DNA of 64,000 nt from Chlorophyllum brunneum (taxonomy: Eukaryota > Basidiomycota > Agaricomycetes > Agaricales > Agaricaceae): contig OY756142.1 of the NCBI GenBank assembly GCA_963576785.1, positions 124,001 through 188,000 of the forward strand. The letters are read 5' to 3'. Of the stretch, positions 11,096-24,500 are shown piece after piece; the first letter of the stretch is position 1; each line of letters starts with the position of its first letter. The notes beneath the pieces were generated by a model. It had not been told where the DNA came from, ran no database searches, and saw nothing but the letters and a program-made list of their open reading frames with translations. The position numbers and the translations under genes are program-made.

Positions 11096-13288
11096 GGTCG
11101 GTGGGTGGGGAAGGGTACGGAGGGGAGGTTAGAGTCAAAGAGCAAAACGAAAGCCAGGCACTATTTAAATCACTGCTGGATTATATTCAGCTTTCTGCCG
11201 CCATCAAACGCACAGGGACAGAAGGAGCATGGAAATAGCCAAGATACCCCTTTGAGATTGTCGCGATGCAGGGAAATATTGATAACGGCATGGAGCTGAG
11301 AGGGAGGATGGTGCTTTTGGACTTTGATCGCCTATCATGCATTCACGTATCATGCATCAATGCATCATCAAGGAGGAAAAACTGTCGCCATGAGCATAAC
11401 GCAGAGGAGATAAAATTATACAAAGTCTTGTCCAAGTGGTGTCCATGATACAAGAACCGTGAAACTGAGTGAACGTCCCCACGGTTAATACCAGTGTCAG
11501 TACCCGCGATCGTAATCGGTGTGAGAGTAAAGTATGGCACCAGGGTTTAGTTGCTTTTTTGCCGTGATGCCACAATGTTGACAACTTTATCTTACAGGGT
11601 CCTAATTAAGTCATAATCCCACGGCTGAAATCTGTCAGGTCCTCCGCTATACATTTCGTTCATCACAATGCGCCGATCGGATAAAGTGTGTCATTCGGCA
11701 CCTGTTCTTCAACGTCGAGTAGCGCCCTGTGCGGTGATCGCAACATGTTGGTTTTCTTCTCTCAAGTTTCGTTCAAACCAACACGTACCTCAACGACCCA
11801 CATTTGCCACTGATGTGCACGTGACGGATCTACAGCTCGGTAAACCAAAGAGAAGCCCGGGGCATATTGAAGTTCATAACATATATGGGCTTACATTCCG
11901 AGCTATTCCTGAATCCTCTAGCAGTTCCCCCAAACCCGACAACTCAATCCACTTCGAACCTTCCATTGGCCCATGCTGCAGAAAGGCGACACCCATTCCA
12001 GATTGATCCTTGGGTGGGGTGACCTCATTCATGAGTAATGTATCGTAGTGCTTGTGGGCAACAGTTTGTGTTGCGTTTCGTAATTACTTGGACTTTGCTA
12101 ATACGGCTCGGTTCTTGTCGTGACAGTGTTATCTTGTGTTTCTAGAAGCAGAGGGTCTAGGTAGTACTAGTGCTGATTACAGACTCCAAATTTATGGGCA
12201 TTGCGTGATGCCCAGGACAAATTACCACGTACCACCCTACTCAAAGCTAAGTGCTTGGTAGGCAGCCGATAAGCAACAATGACCATAGGGAACCAGGATT
12301 CCGGCGTGAGTCTTCTCTACAAGCCCTCTAAACGCAATTAACAAACTTCTTTTCCCATCCAAGTGGCCAAGTGAACTGTTCTTCGCCTCCCATGACATAA
12401 TTCCCGTGAACAATCATGGCATGACCTGCGTGAAACCCAAGAATACCAGGACCAGTTGTCTTCTCGCTCGAAACTACTCCATAATCGCCGGTTTCGATGG
12501 AAGAATCACGAGTGGTCTTTTATAATGATATGGTCTGAACACCCTCACCCTTCCGCTGGATCCAATTGTCCAGTATTGCCTAGTACACAACCTCACGGCA
12601 CAGCTATTCATTGAGAACTTTCCATCCTGATTAATCGCTCTCATACCCCGCCCCCCTGCTTTAAGCGCCTATTGATCCTTTTGACTAGTAATCTATCATG
12701 CTCGATCAGGAGTACGTAGTGAGGTAAACCCAAAGCATCTGCTCTGAGAAAACCTCACTACACCGTACAGCCACCGAGCATTGGAATGTAGGAGACCTGG
12801 CCTGGGCATCCTGGATCCACATGCAGTTACGATCGATTACGCCTCCGCTGCCCGGGTAAGGGAGAATACGGGTCACTTCTGCCCTATTCTAGAATCTCCA
12901 AGGGGTGGACTATCCGAATCTGTCTCGATGCCATTGTTCGTTATCAAAAATGGATACTGGTCCGAGACTTGAACCACAATGAACGCAAAGATCGACGGAT
13001 GATATTAACAATTGTCATCACCCATCAGTCAGAGAATTGAATTATTTTACTAGATCGGTATTGAAAAAACTTATGTCAGCGCATGAATTTCCTATTCAGC
13101 ACGCAATCTACGACAAAAGTAGCATTAGTCGGGTTCCCTAAACACTAAAAACGGTCTTTTGCACCATACCAAGTATGATCAACCCACACAGCCTGGGTTG
13201 GATATACCCGCTTTTTCATGTGGTTTAAAACAACTGCTCTTGCATACGGTGCATCATTCGACCTTTTCCCCAACCTCTAGAGGCTTGA
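11096..13288. other. Long gene-poor stretch with one possible coding relic
   Basis: No known family was recognised over about 2.2 kb. The one suggestive segment is on the minus strand at about 12342-12512, 55 open codons containing TGPGILGFHAGHAMIVHGNY and EEQFTWPLGWEKKF. Its amino-acid composition looks like real protein, but stops bound it on both sides and no partner exon was found. It may be a relic or one exon of an unrecognised gene. Confidence 0.35.
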
Positions 13289-14740
13289 ATGGCCTCTAAG
13301 CCAGACATCGTTGATACGTTCGGTGAACATCTTATTGGGTCGTTCATTGCCATATGTCTCTTCGGCGTGATGGTGGTACAAGCGTCCCATTATTATGAGA
13401 CATTTCACGATGATAAATGGCAACTCAAGCTGCTGGTATGTGATTTACTGTTCTTCGTGCTTCTCGCACTAAGATTTCTTGAAAAAAAAAAAAAAAAAGA
13501 TTGCCGTGATATGGTAAGAAAGGATATAGGTAGAATAACCAGTTCAAACGTCTTATTTCAATTTCGAAAGCATCCTGGAAACTGGGCATTCCATCGGTGT
13601 TGTGTACGATGTGTATATAATCAACATTATCTTTCGCTATCAGATAAAGGACATAAAGGACCTGACGGGTGCTGGGATATTCTTGTTGCTCGGAGGGCTT
13701 GTCACATCGATGGTTCAGGTGTGTTCACTAAATCCTCCGTACCTACCCACTGCTCAAAGTAACCTCCTCCCTTCCAGACATTCTTCGCTCTCAGGGTATT
13801 CCGCTTACTCCCCAACCCATGGCGCTACATCGCACCTTTCTGTATCACCTTAACAACCGCAAGAGCCAGTGGAACCATATACCTCTCCTACGAAGCCTTC
13901 ACGTCCCACTCCCTCCACAGATTCGGCGAGAGAAACGTTTGGCTCATCACAGCTCTCCTATCAGTCGGAGCAACCATCGACCTCATCATTGCTATCTCTA
14001 TGATATACTGGTTGATACAACAACGGGGTCACCTCCTGAGTAGGTATGTTTCAATTTCCTAAAAGGAATTTGTATTTCGGTCGATAGTTTTTTTGCTCTC
14101 TTTAGGTTCACCCGAGTTGTCGACCGATTGATCATGTGGACAGTTCGTAAGTTATACATATATATACCCGGAGGTAACCCCTTGAACGATTTTGTACAGG
14201 GTCAGGGTTACTCACGAGGTATTGGGAACTTTTGTATTATCTAGAAAATTGACGCGAACAGATTATTGTAGCCTAACTGCGATAGGGGCCCTCATAGCCG
14301 TAAGCCTCATCCTGTACGTATCTAAATAATTTCCACCCTTGACGGCCCTCGTCATAGTTCCAAGTCGCACCTAGAGCTTGTGAGCTAGTTTTGATACCTT
14401 CTTATCAGCGTCCACCGAATTTTTATTTTAGCATACTGGACAGCTCTATACGTCTGTCTCGGTAAACGTGAGTTTCCAAAAAAAGAAATTTCGCCTTGAA
14501 AAAAAAATCTTTTTCTGAGATTTTACTTCCCAAGTATACGCCACAACAATCTTATCAACGTACGCCTTCTTCTTCTGAAAAATTTCTATCCTTATACCAT
14601 CATCATTTAACCAGACTCAACGGTCGCGAACAACTTCGCCATAGTCTCACCGCAAATCCATCAATCGATTATTGCAACAGTACTGCTCAAAATCATAGAC
14701 GCTTCACACCTCCATTCCCTCGCCTTACAAGACCTACCGT
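13289..14740 (+). CDS. Basidiomycete heptahelical membrane protein (DUF6534-like), possibly degraded
   Basis: The start MASKPDIVDTFGEHLIGS is typical of the family, with TM1 running into QASHYYETFHDDKWQLKLLV. Later exons give a helix with GIFLLLGGLVTSMVQ, then WLITALLSVGATIDLIIAIS and SMIYWLIQQRGHLL (the family's A(T/V)DLxIAxSLxYxL step). The conserved TRVVDRLIMWTVR segment, SLTAIGALIAVSLIL and GQLYTSVS follow. LNGREQLR, equivalent to the usual ATLNSR end, lies in a frame that did not join cleanly to the preceding exon. A 15-base A run at 13484-13498 lies just after the first exon. Either one splice was missed or the 3' end carries a frameshift. Function is unknown; it is a multi-pass membrane protein. 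Confidence 0.55.
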
Positions 14741-15229
14741 ACGTCACACACGCACCCTCCCACTACATTACACACTACGCACCACATCACCACATCATCA
14801 TCCCCGAATCCAACAAAACATTAAATTATTATTTAGAGTTTGAAGTTCAAATCTCGAAGCGTAGGCCCAATCGAAATCGAGATGAGCACTACGAAAGATA
14901 TAATCGTGGATAGTCTTCCACATAGTCCAGATTCTCTCAAACCACCCGTAAGTCCCGACGTTTCTTACCGCCTCTCGGGAATTGTATCTAATTCTTGGAA
15001 CCCTCCCTTCCCCTTTAGAGTCTCTCACTCCAGCGTTCAATTTCACCTCTACCCCACGATCGACTCACTCCAGAAAGTATGGTATAACAGCAGGACGTAT
15101 ACTCCACAAATTTTTTCTCAAGGGTCTTAGGGCATTGTTTCGCCTCACTTTCTCTGTATCATATGTATGGTGTGTCGTAGGATATATTATTCTGTTCCCC
15201 CGTGATTCCAATTGTGATCGGCTGCTCGT
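14741..15229. other. Intergenic region between two membrane-protein genes
   Basis: Open frames exist on both strands, but none shows family motifs or a codon pattern better than the other strand. Nothing is annotated here. Confidence 0.4.
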
Positions 15230-16760
15230 ATGAGTAAGTATCCCAAGCCTCGCTCTGGCGATGAAAACACCAACTGATTGTAATTTGTCTCACGCTCACT
15301 TGGGTCAAGGATATCTCCCCTTTAACCTGCTGCCTAATATGCAGAACAACCCGACAAGCCAGTACAGCGTGCACCACCCTTTGTATCCTATGAATTAGTC
15401 GAGAATGAGCATAATATTATTAAATAGCATTAAACGAAACAGCCCACGTACCCGACTAAAAGTAAGGTATAACCTCCCTGGAAGTCACCGCATGAGACGG
15501 ACATGTGCAACCATTCATATCGAAACATACCGGAAGTTTCAATGCTATGATTGTGTTTAAGGCCGAGAGAACTACGGATTAAAGGCGACATTGTATAATC
15601 ACTGAAAGTGTTTCACGAAATGTGGACGGACATACCAACAATGTAAAGGTAATAGTTGACACCTTACAGTAAACTTGTGAGCTGAAATGGTATACTCGGA
15701 CAACGTAAGAATACACACCATCACGGAGTATGATTCTCGTGAGGCTTGAGCGTTTTACCCCCAAAGTGTCTGTTGATATAACATTTAGAATAACATAGGT
15801 GAGCCAAACTTTTAGACGCTGACATACATGTTGATATGGCTTTGATAATCATCAATACCAGCATGCCTTAGAATGAGAAGATCGGGTCGTGTCTGTGTAA
15901 GTGGCTGATGAAGACTTACTCGCGTCAAGTCCTAGCACAACACAACTTATTCCTGCGAAGAGAATGTTCAAGCCCTCCGGAAGACACCCAAAAAGTTGAG
16001 GGAAGGGTGATTTCTTAACTACGGAATACTATGAGAAAATGACAGAGGAAAAGAGGCTTAACTTGGAACACTTACAGGTTACAGTATGTAGATAGAATCC
16101 TAAAATAATTGGCATGGTGATATATGCCGCACCATAAACTGCGAAAAGGACAAAAACGGCCCTTCCCCTTCCCCAGATGGCCCAAGTCCTGAGCGTGAAT
16201 ATCACTGTGAGATGAAGGACGGCCGGTGGCTACAGACAAAATAGAATGAAATAGTGGAAGACACTCACGCTCGGAAGGAGCTGGACCCAAGGCAAACATC
16301 CCTGTGCAGAACACTCTAAGAATGAGGTGTGTAAGGTAGAGGAAATGGGCCTTACATGCAACACAATAGTATATTGTTCTACACGAATTCAATGATAGAC
16401 CACGACCAAGTCCCTCTGTTGAGTAAAACCGTCACGATCCAATAGCTCAAGTGGAGAAAGGATAACTTTACCAATGATAATGAGGGGCACATCGATAAAG
16501 GGTAGATATCGCGACAAAAGGTAAAGGACTTTCATCGTATTCCAGGGTGACTTCCAAACTAAAGATACCTCCAGGTCGAATGTTAATAACCAGTCCAGTA
16601 TCTTGTGGTGGCATCAAATCATTGGGCATCGACACGGAGGGAATAAACGCTCACCAATATAGTCAGGGCAGCAACTTGACCATAATCAGTAAGTGCCCAT
16701 AACTTGTTTTTTTCAGGAACCATACGCACGCATACAACCCTAGACATGAGTTCAGGTCCG
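15230..16760 (-). CDS. DUF6533-type membrane protein (tandem copy 1)
   Basis: Read on the minus strand, the exon at 16470-16625 gives DWLLTFDLEVSLVWKSPW, then MKVLYLLSRYLPFIDVPL. This is the hallmark of the DUF6533 N-terminal domain (a D-LTFDxEV-xxW step followed by K-LxxLxRYLP). The last exon gives VVHAVLACRVVLHIRQQVKG, the usual family ending. Between them lie hydrophobic exons matching the other TM helices, with several introns that were not all resolved. The start is probably near 16740-16760 (SRVVCV step). These are predicted seven-TM proteins of unknown function, highly expanded in Agaricomycetes. A damaged second copy lies just downstream at 17950-18640. Confidence 0.55.
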
Positions 16761-17949
16761 ATTCAAGTTCAGCAGACGAGGGATAACGCACAATAACGGT
16801 TCTTGATTCTTCAACGTCAGGTGGAAGGTTCTGAATCGCAGGGTCTGGTCCTTCCATACTATTCTGGCCGATGATTCGATTCTGGCTTGCTGCACCAATG
16901 GGAATGCGGGCACGAAAGTAACTGGATGCAACCCAGGGCCCAGGAGGTAGGTCGGTTTATATCCCTTAAGCCATTTTTAAGTATTTTTGGATTTGAAGAA
17001 GTGATGTTTAACGAAAAATAGAGGGGCAGCGAGGCTGAATGGGTGAGATTCCGATGTTGCCGCTTCGACGAACCAGACCGCCGATATCGAATGCTATCTT
17101 CTTCGTTGCGCGCAATTTGAAGGAAGATCATTGGTCGGTACCCGTGAAATTTTCCCTCCGAAGGGTGGGAGCACTGCCTCCAGGTTGTGCCCCTTCGACT
17201 GAACACATCACCAAGATGGTTCATCGCTGTTCTAGCGTAAAAGACCTGTGATCATGATGTATATGATGGTTGAGGCTTTGAAAACTACAGAGAAATAACG
17301 AGAATTGAGGATAGGTCAGTCGACTGGGCAACAGCAGCCCGATAGGATACTGGAAGAGCTTGACAACGACATATCTTTTGTGGGCCCCATTACCTTCAGT
17401 CAGCGTGAATCCAACGTAGATCAGGATCAAAATGATGCCACTACTTTCGGGTGTCCCGGTATTAGCACTCTTGAGGGTGGCCTTTGTATTTGATGTCCGG
17501 CACAGAAAAGAAGCACTTTTGGAGCTCTTATACCGCTACAGCCATTCAATAGAAGTGTGATGTTGCTGTTCAACTGCCGTTCTAAGCATGACCCGTCGCC
17601 CGCCTTGTTCCATATCATGTTCGCATTTAAACCATCAAGAGTTGTCCCAACAGACTGGGCGGTGAGATTATCTCATCACCAATAACAGTTCGCCATTCGA
17701 AACCTTACTTCCAGACTTGTGCTTCAGTAATATTGGGTGAGCTAGCCTACAGGTTATTTCAAATCTACTTGTACAGGATCACGGGCAGAAACTGGTATGA
17801 GTGTGGAGAAGGATGGAAGCCTGGATACGGTCACACAACAGCGCATCTGCATAATCAGTGGGATTATCACAAGCATAAATAAACAGATGATATGGCCCCA
17901 GCTCCAATGATGACTCTGGTGGCCAAGTAGTATTCTCTCAAGCCGAAAA
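16761..17949. other. Spacer between the tandem DUF6533 copies; nothing recognised
   Basis: Several short open frames occur on both strands without recognisable motifs. This spacer separates the intact-looking copy from its truncated duplicate. Confidence 0.4.
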
Positions 17950-18640
17950 TGATCATCATCTACAATGGCGCTAGAACATCACTCCACTCCCTCCCTCTCC
18001 CCAAGTTATTCTGGGTCGAAGATGGTATATCCTGCCACATCGACTCTCTGATATGCAGAACCACCCGACGGGCCAGTATCTGGTACACAACCCTTTGTAT
18101 CTATGGGTTATACATGCTCCGCGTTGTCGTGATCAATTCACTACACACCCGATCATCACCGGAAGTTTCAAAGCTACAAATGTGTTCAACGCGGAAAGCA
18201 CTACAAACCGAAGGCCGTATATATCACAACCATCGGTATTTCACATTTGTGGAAATACCAACTATGTAGAAAATAATAGTTTTTGACGCCTTCAGTGGAC
18301 CTGTGAACTGGAATGATGACCATAACAACGTAAGAATACGTGCCTCACGGAATATGATCTTCGCGAGACTTGAGCGCCTTATTGGCAGAGCGTTTGTTGG
18401 CATACCTTGCGGTATTATTATCCACATCAATACTGAAAATTGTAGGGAACATACACGCATCAAATCTAACCACAACACAGTGGCACGAGTGCATTGGGAC
18501 CCTTCACAACACACGCAATGAGTCGAAGGAAAGGTGATGTCGGTAAAGGACTTTTATCCCGACTTCCAGATTAAAGATACCTCCAGATCAAGCGTTAATA
18601 GCCAGTCCAGTATCTTTGTAGTGGCGTCGGAATTGTAGGT
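17950..18640 (-). pseudogene. Truncated tandem duplicate of the DUF6533 gene at 15.2-16.8 kb
   Basis: The sequence aligns with copy 1 in two blocks. Positions 18050-18400 match 15338-15750, with shared runs around the terminal helix (RRVVLHIRE here, CRVVLHIRQ there) and the ggaagtttcaa and caacgtaagaatac segments. Positions 18545-18620 match 16545-16615 (DWLLTLDLEVSLIWKSG here). The roughly 570-600 bp that lie between these blocks in copy 1 are missing, which removes several TM helices, and the N-terminal exon is followed by a stop. It is therefore a deletion pseudogene in the same orientation. Confidence 0.7.
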
Positions 18641-18868
18641 CAACATAGAAGGAATAAGCAGGTGGTTATAAGATGATTGGGACCATACTCACGCATGAAA
18701 GACTAGGGATCGAGTCATTCGATGGGTGCATCGTTCTTGCAAGAATAGCAACACCAGTTCCTAGCAAGGACGCCGCTCAAACTCGAAATGTGCAATCGGA
18801 TATATACAAAAGATGACGAATAAAAGATGTATGTAAATACAAAGCCAAGGCGATATCGTGTATGAAAA

Positions 18869-20598
18869 TCACGATGACAACGTAACCATACCAGGCTCCA
18901 ACCCAAAATCGCCTGTGAGTTTCCGAGACGACGACGACGAAACCCCACTAGACATATCACTACTACCCGGAATGCCATAACTCTGACTTCGCACCCCAAT
19001 ACCACTCCTCACAGGCATATCAAACACACCCGCCTCCAACGACCGACTCAAAGCTTCAAACAACTTTCGCGCATCCTCTGCTCCAAATCCACCAGTCATC
19101 ATCGCCTTGACGAGAGCCCTGAACTTGCCGCTCACGATGCTCGGGACGTCAGATAGCATTCGATCAAACATGAATCCGAGCTCCTTTACATCTTGTTTGA
19201 AAGGACAAACCCGTTTCGGAAGAGGCGGGTATTTGGAGGGTGGGTAAGAAGTCGAGGGAGCCGGGGTCTGATCTTGTGCAAGCTCATCCTCTATTCGTCG
19301 AGCATGAGTGAAATTGACGAAATAATATCTCACGGGATACGTGGATCTGTCGAAAAGATGGACATTTCCACCTTGTAGTGGATGACGATGGTGATGGTGA
19401 TGGTGGTGGTGATGATGATGCGGGTGCTCCGGTTCGGGCTGAGTTTTTAATGGTAGAGATGTACCCTGGACTGGATCCGTGGTAGGTGGCAAAGAAGTAG
19501 CCGATCCATTCCTAGACTGCATACCACTACTGAGATCGACCATATAGGAACTTGGGTCAGAGCAGGAGAAACCGACAAGGCCATGTTCATGCAAAAACGA
19601 CAGACCTTCCAGAATTTGGCGGAAGAAATCGATGTATTGTACAACCGTGGTCATGGGAGGGGCATTATATTCAGTTAGGCGCTCGATGCAAAGGTAAAGG
19701 TATTCCGATTTGGGATCGTGATCAACGACCTGAAAGATGTGGGGGCAGGGGTTCCAAGGATCTTTCCGAAGGTCTGTCGAATTGAGCTCGAGAAGTAGAG
19801 ATATTTCTGTCGAGTCCCGAACAGAACGTTTGATCATAAGCGGAGGTTCATAATGTGAAGGGAGGGAAGTAGAAGGGGTGGGATCAAACGTTATCTGAAA
19901 AGAGAATTAGAATTTGTAGGGTTTGTAGAGATTATACTTGCAAAATTCTGGGGATCAAGCTCTTTGAATGGGTCATCCGAAGAGCCAAGGAGTTCTTCCA
20001 CAATAGCTCGACAGTCACTGTCGACAAGAATCAGACGAGAACGAGGTAAGTAGGAAGTTAAAATGACACACGTGAGAGATGACGTCACAGAGGTTAAAGA
20101 CTGCGAGTCCGAGCTGAAAGATGTGCAGGATGACGAGCAGGGTTTTCCAGGATGATAGATGATTCCATGACCCAGTTCCCCGTCCGAATCAGGAGTAAAA
20201 ATACCCCCGCGACTCCCTTGCCTCGGTATGCGTTCCAACGGATATCCAAACCCAGGAGGAATCTCTGCACTGTCAAGTGTCGCATCACTTTCGGCACCTT
20301 CAGAGTCAGCATCATCATCCGAATCAAACTCTGGCCTATAAGCGGAGATTCTTCGAGGATAAATCACATCTGTCTCCTCGTCGCTGGATTCGGAAACCGA
20401 CTCGACTGAAGGAGATACGGTAGATGAGCTTTCTGATGAACGTGACAATGACAATGATTGGCTGAGGAGGTCTGTGGGGGGATGGAACTTGAGCTGCATA
20501 GGGAGATGATGGTGGTGAGGAAGAGAGAAACATACCATGCGAAGCGATGACGGAGTTGTGATAGAGTGGCGCTCAAGGAAGGATCGGAAAAGAGACAT
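18869..20598 (-). CDS. Kinase-fold protein lacking catalytic motifs (probable pseudokinase)
   Basis: Exon 1 begins MSLFRSFLERHS, an intron (gtatgt...tatgcag) follows, then a Ser/Asp/Glu-rich N-terminal region. Next come IKRSVRDSTEISLLLELN, CPHIFQVVDHD, a hinge (LYLCIERLTEYNAPP) and FFRQILEGLSFLHEHGL. In active fungal kinases the last segment is followed by a catalytic HRD; here it reads VGFSCSDPSSYMVDL, so HRD is absent. After an 11-histidine run, the segment PVRYYFVNFTHARRI stands where the family normally has an xIDFG metal-binding motif; the Asp and Gly are lost. The C-lobe continues KQDVKELGFMFDRML. The intron near 19888-19930 needs a GC donor (gcaagt) to stay in frame. The protein ends GMVTLSS at 18869. 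Most likely a scaffolding pseudokinase. Confidence 0.7.
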
Positions 20599-21580
20599 CT
20601 TGTTAAAGCCAAATCCGTTCGTGGGGGTGCCTTGGTCTCACTCTCTATATACCTCCCGCTTCAGCCAGCTCCGCCAGGATTCTAACCTCAGTGACTCGCT
20701 CCCTGACACTTTGCTACTCCCATCAACCTTCCCAGCTCTGGGCAGGCACGGACCGTGGTAGCTTACATTTTGCCGAGAATAGACCCATCGTGCTTGTCTC
20801 ATCTTACGTGATTCGCACTGCCCGCGTGCCTCACCAGTCAATTTGGCTTGTGTCGCATGTATCAAGTCTCCAGGACCCACAGTCTTCAACTGCGCACATT
20901 AAACTCGTCCTAAACTCTCCTCAATCAAGTCGTTATAAAATGAAATCATCTTCCTTCCTCATATCAAGGGACCCAATATTCTTTCTCAGATCCAGTTCTT
21001 CTCAGATCATCACCAAACACCCAAATCCAAACAGAGCAACATGCTCAACGCCCGGAACTAGTCTCCTGCGGCTCACAACCAACATATTATCTCGCTGATT
21101 ACTCGCTACCTTTGCTCGTATTGACCGGAGCTTATCCCGCTCTTATTTAATTTGACTTTATCATTACCGATAACCTCGGTGTAAGACCAACAAGCCAAGA
21201 GATTAGATACGTTATCCGGTATCTTTATACTCGCTTCCGAACGTCTTCAATTATATTTCTATTCCACACCGACAACATGAATTACTATTTCTAACGACAA
21301 TCCCAAGTCCTCAAGACGTATCAATGTCAACCAAAGCTAGAGCGAGTGTGTCTACGTATATCAAAGAGAGAAAAACCAATCAATGAACGTAAGTATAAGT
21401 TCTGCTACTCATTTACAAATGATAACGAATTATATGTATCATGATAATGTCCTAGAGAGAGATGCAAGACTAGAGTAAAGAAGAAACCTAGGAGTCCAAG
21501 TCCGATGTGTGCACGATGCTGCATAAAATGTTTAATGTTCAAGAGAGATAAAGAACTGCAATGTCAAAATAGAAACAAGT
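20599..21580. other. Intergenic, no gene recognised
   Basis: This includes the presumed promoter of the pseudokinase gene (minus strand, upstream of 20598) and the 3' flank of the chitin synthase gene. Short open frames here have no motif support. Confidence 0.4.
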
Positions 21581-24500
21581 CTATGATTCCGAAAGAATCC
21601 TATCAATGGACTGGTTCAAAAAGTCCTTTCTAGATGAGAGATCAGCCTTGGGGAACCGAGAAGCAATAGCCTCCCTCGCAGTCCTAAATAAAATCAATCA
21701 GATCCACTCCACCACACCTCATAAACTACTCACTTTTTGGTAACACTCATCAAATCCTGCGTACTCAAATAATTCCTCAAAGCCTGGAACAACTCCTCCT
21801 CCGTCGGGTTTTCATTCATATTCGGCGTCGCAAACGGGTTCACACTCGTCGCAAACGAAAACGTCGACATCGGTCGTTGTTGTAATGGTCCACCACCACC
21901 ACCAAGAGGATTCATCGTCGTCGCAACACCACCAAACCCACCAGCCTGCGATCCATGAATACTCCCACTACCCATCATCCCCATATTCATCCCAAGCGGC
22001 ATCCCATACATACTCCCACTATTCTGATATCCAAGCGCCGGCATCATCGGCATACCATGCGCAGCACCATAATCAGAACCAGTAGCCGAAGGAGGTCCTC
22101 CACCAAAAGGCATAAACGGTATTTGTGGCAGACCACCACCATACTGCGACATAGCTTGAGGAGGAGCAGGTGCGCTGCGCTGCGAGATATTACTGTGCGA
22201 TGCTTGACTTCCAGGAGCGAGACGGAGGTTAGGGTTGCTACTGTTGTTGAACGTGACATTCGTATCCCGATAATAATCGCCAGTTTGAGATGCTTGATGA
22301 TACGTATGCGGGGAATCTTCACGCGAATGTCCACCACCTCCACCTCCACCATTACCACCATACCTCGAACGGGGCTTACTCTCATAACCCGTATCATCCG
22401 AATGCCTCGACCCAGTCTCCCAAGCCTCCGCTTCATATTCTACAAAAACGAAACACATCAACACTCCAATCCAAACACAAAAAAGACATACAAACGCACC
22501 ACTGAATTTCTTAAGAGGTATCATCGACTCATCAAACTTCTCTTCCTCATTCACAAGTACCTTCTTTTCCTTCCCTTCACCAACAACAACACGGGTATTC
22601 CCCCAACTAAACTCGTCCATACACCAGAACGAATAAACAGGAAGGAAGAAACTGTAAACCGGATATCTACACACAACCATTGTCAGTTTAAATAGGTCAA
22701 ATAATTGTGAATAAAAGAACATACGAGAGGATATAGACGACCATCCAACCAACGAGCATGAACTCTCGTTTCAAGATGAAAATAATCGCTTGCAAACCAT
22801 ACACCACCGCCAACATGACAATAGCGATACGAGGGAATGCAGCCGCTCGAGTCCCAACGACAATAATGAGGTAAATGAGCTAAACAAACCAAACGTTAAA
22901 AAACATCCTCAGCATCATCCACAAAAAAATCAAAAACTCACATATACGACCGTCGCAGGCAAGATCTACACCAAATCAGATCAACAACCACCTCAACCAA
23001 TAATTCAAAAAAAACACTCACCAAAGTACCCAACAAATCAATAAACACAAAAAACCTCATCGAAAAACAACAAAACCCAAACAACTCCGGCAAAAGCACC
23101 AACTCGCAAAGATTATGCACCGTCGAATTAATCCACCTCCTCCTCTGCGAAAACAACACTCTCCACGACTCAGGCGCCATCGTATGCGCAACCGCATCCG
23201 GACAAAACTTGGTCTTGAACGTAGGAAAATGTTTCATCAACAACGTTGTCAAAAACCGATCTTCACCAAGTGAGAATAAGTTTTTCTTGTGTAACGTATC
23301 CACGTTGGGTTCAGCGTATTCGTCAATGATCCGGTTGGAGATGATGATTGGACGTCCTTTGTCTGCGGTCCGAACGCGGTAGAGGGAGAAACAACCAGGT
23401 AAACAAGTGACGGAACCAAAGAGCGATTCGAATGCTTTGGAAAGATGATGAGAGATATAATACTCATAGACTTGAATCATCGTCCACCACGACCCTTCCT
23501 CGTTTTCGAGTTTGGTTTCACCGCAAATACCAATGATACTAGAATCATCAGCACAAGAAGCCACAAGTCGATTCAACGAAGTCTGTGTCACAGTCTAACA
23601 ACCAATCCATCAGCAAACGAAAAGGATGAAAGGGAAAAACATACCGTATCAGCATCAACCGTAAAGATATACTCATAAAACGCCGGATCAATCCCAATAA
23701 CATTCCTCATCTGATGATAAACCTCCAACTCAAGGGGTGACATCGGAGCATCAAAATGCACACGATTAAGATAATGCAGCAACAAAATCTGCGAATCTCG
23801 TTTACCGCGATTACCAGGTTTCGAACGTTCCGTCGGTTTGCCAACTTTGACCACAACCATATACCTACCGAGTAACACATTAGTTCATTTATCCTCACAC
23901 AAAAGAAGAAACTCACGGTACGACGTGTCCTTCAAACTCATACAACCCAGAATACACCTTCCCATAATTAATCGCTCGAGACCCTTCACCAACAGACTTG
24001 AACATCAACGGTTCAGGATCCAATCCCGGATCCACCCCAAGAATATCCAACACAATCCTCGGTGTCGTCCTATCATTCCCACTCCCAATAATATTCCCAT
24101 CACAAATAATGAAAATAAGCTTGCGCTTATCATCATAATTCAACCCCGCCAGCGAATCAATCGTTCGTCGAAGAGAATCTTCCCCTTCGGTGTAACAAGG
24201 AACTTGACACAGCACAAATTTGTCTTGATTCTCTGGTGTGCGTTTCGGTCCGAGTTGTAGTGCAGCCAAGACTAAACAAGAGTTAAATATCATCAACTCC
24301 CAACAAAAAGAAAAGAAAAAAGGAAGACGCACATTTCAACCCCATAGACCCCATCAAAATCCCCGAAGCAATCAACAACAAATAATTCTGCGTCTGACAT
24401 CTCGGCGTCTTCCTAAAATCCGTATCCCCCACATAAAACAAATTCTTCAAACAATCCACATGTTGCGCCTTCCTAACCGGATCCATACTATCCAAAGCCT

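Noticed and set aside
21885..22695. Plus-strand frames rich in His/Thr/Arg over the 3' part of the chitin synthase gene
   Set aside because: They are antisense shadows of the Gly-rich linker and TM region of the chitin synthase.
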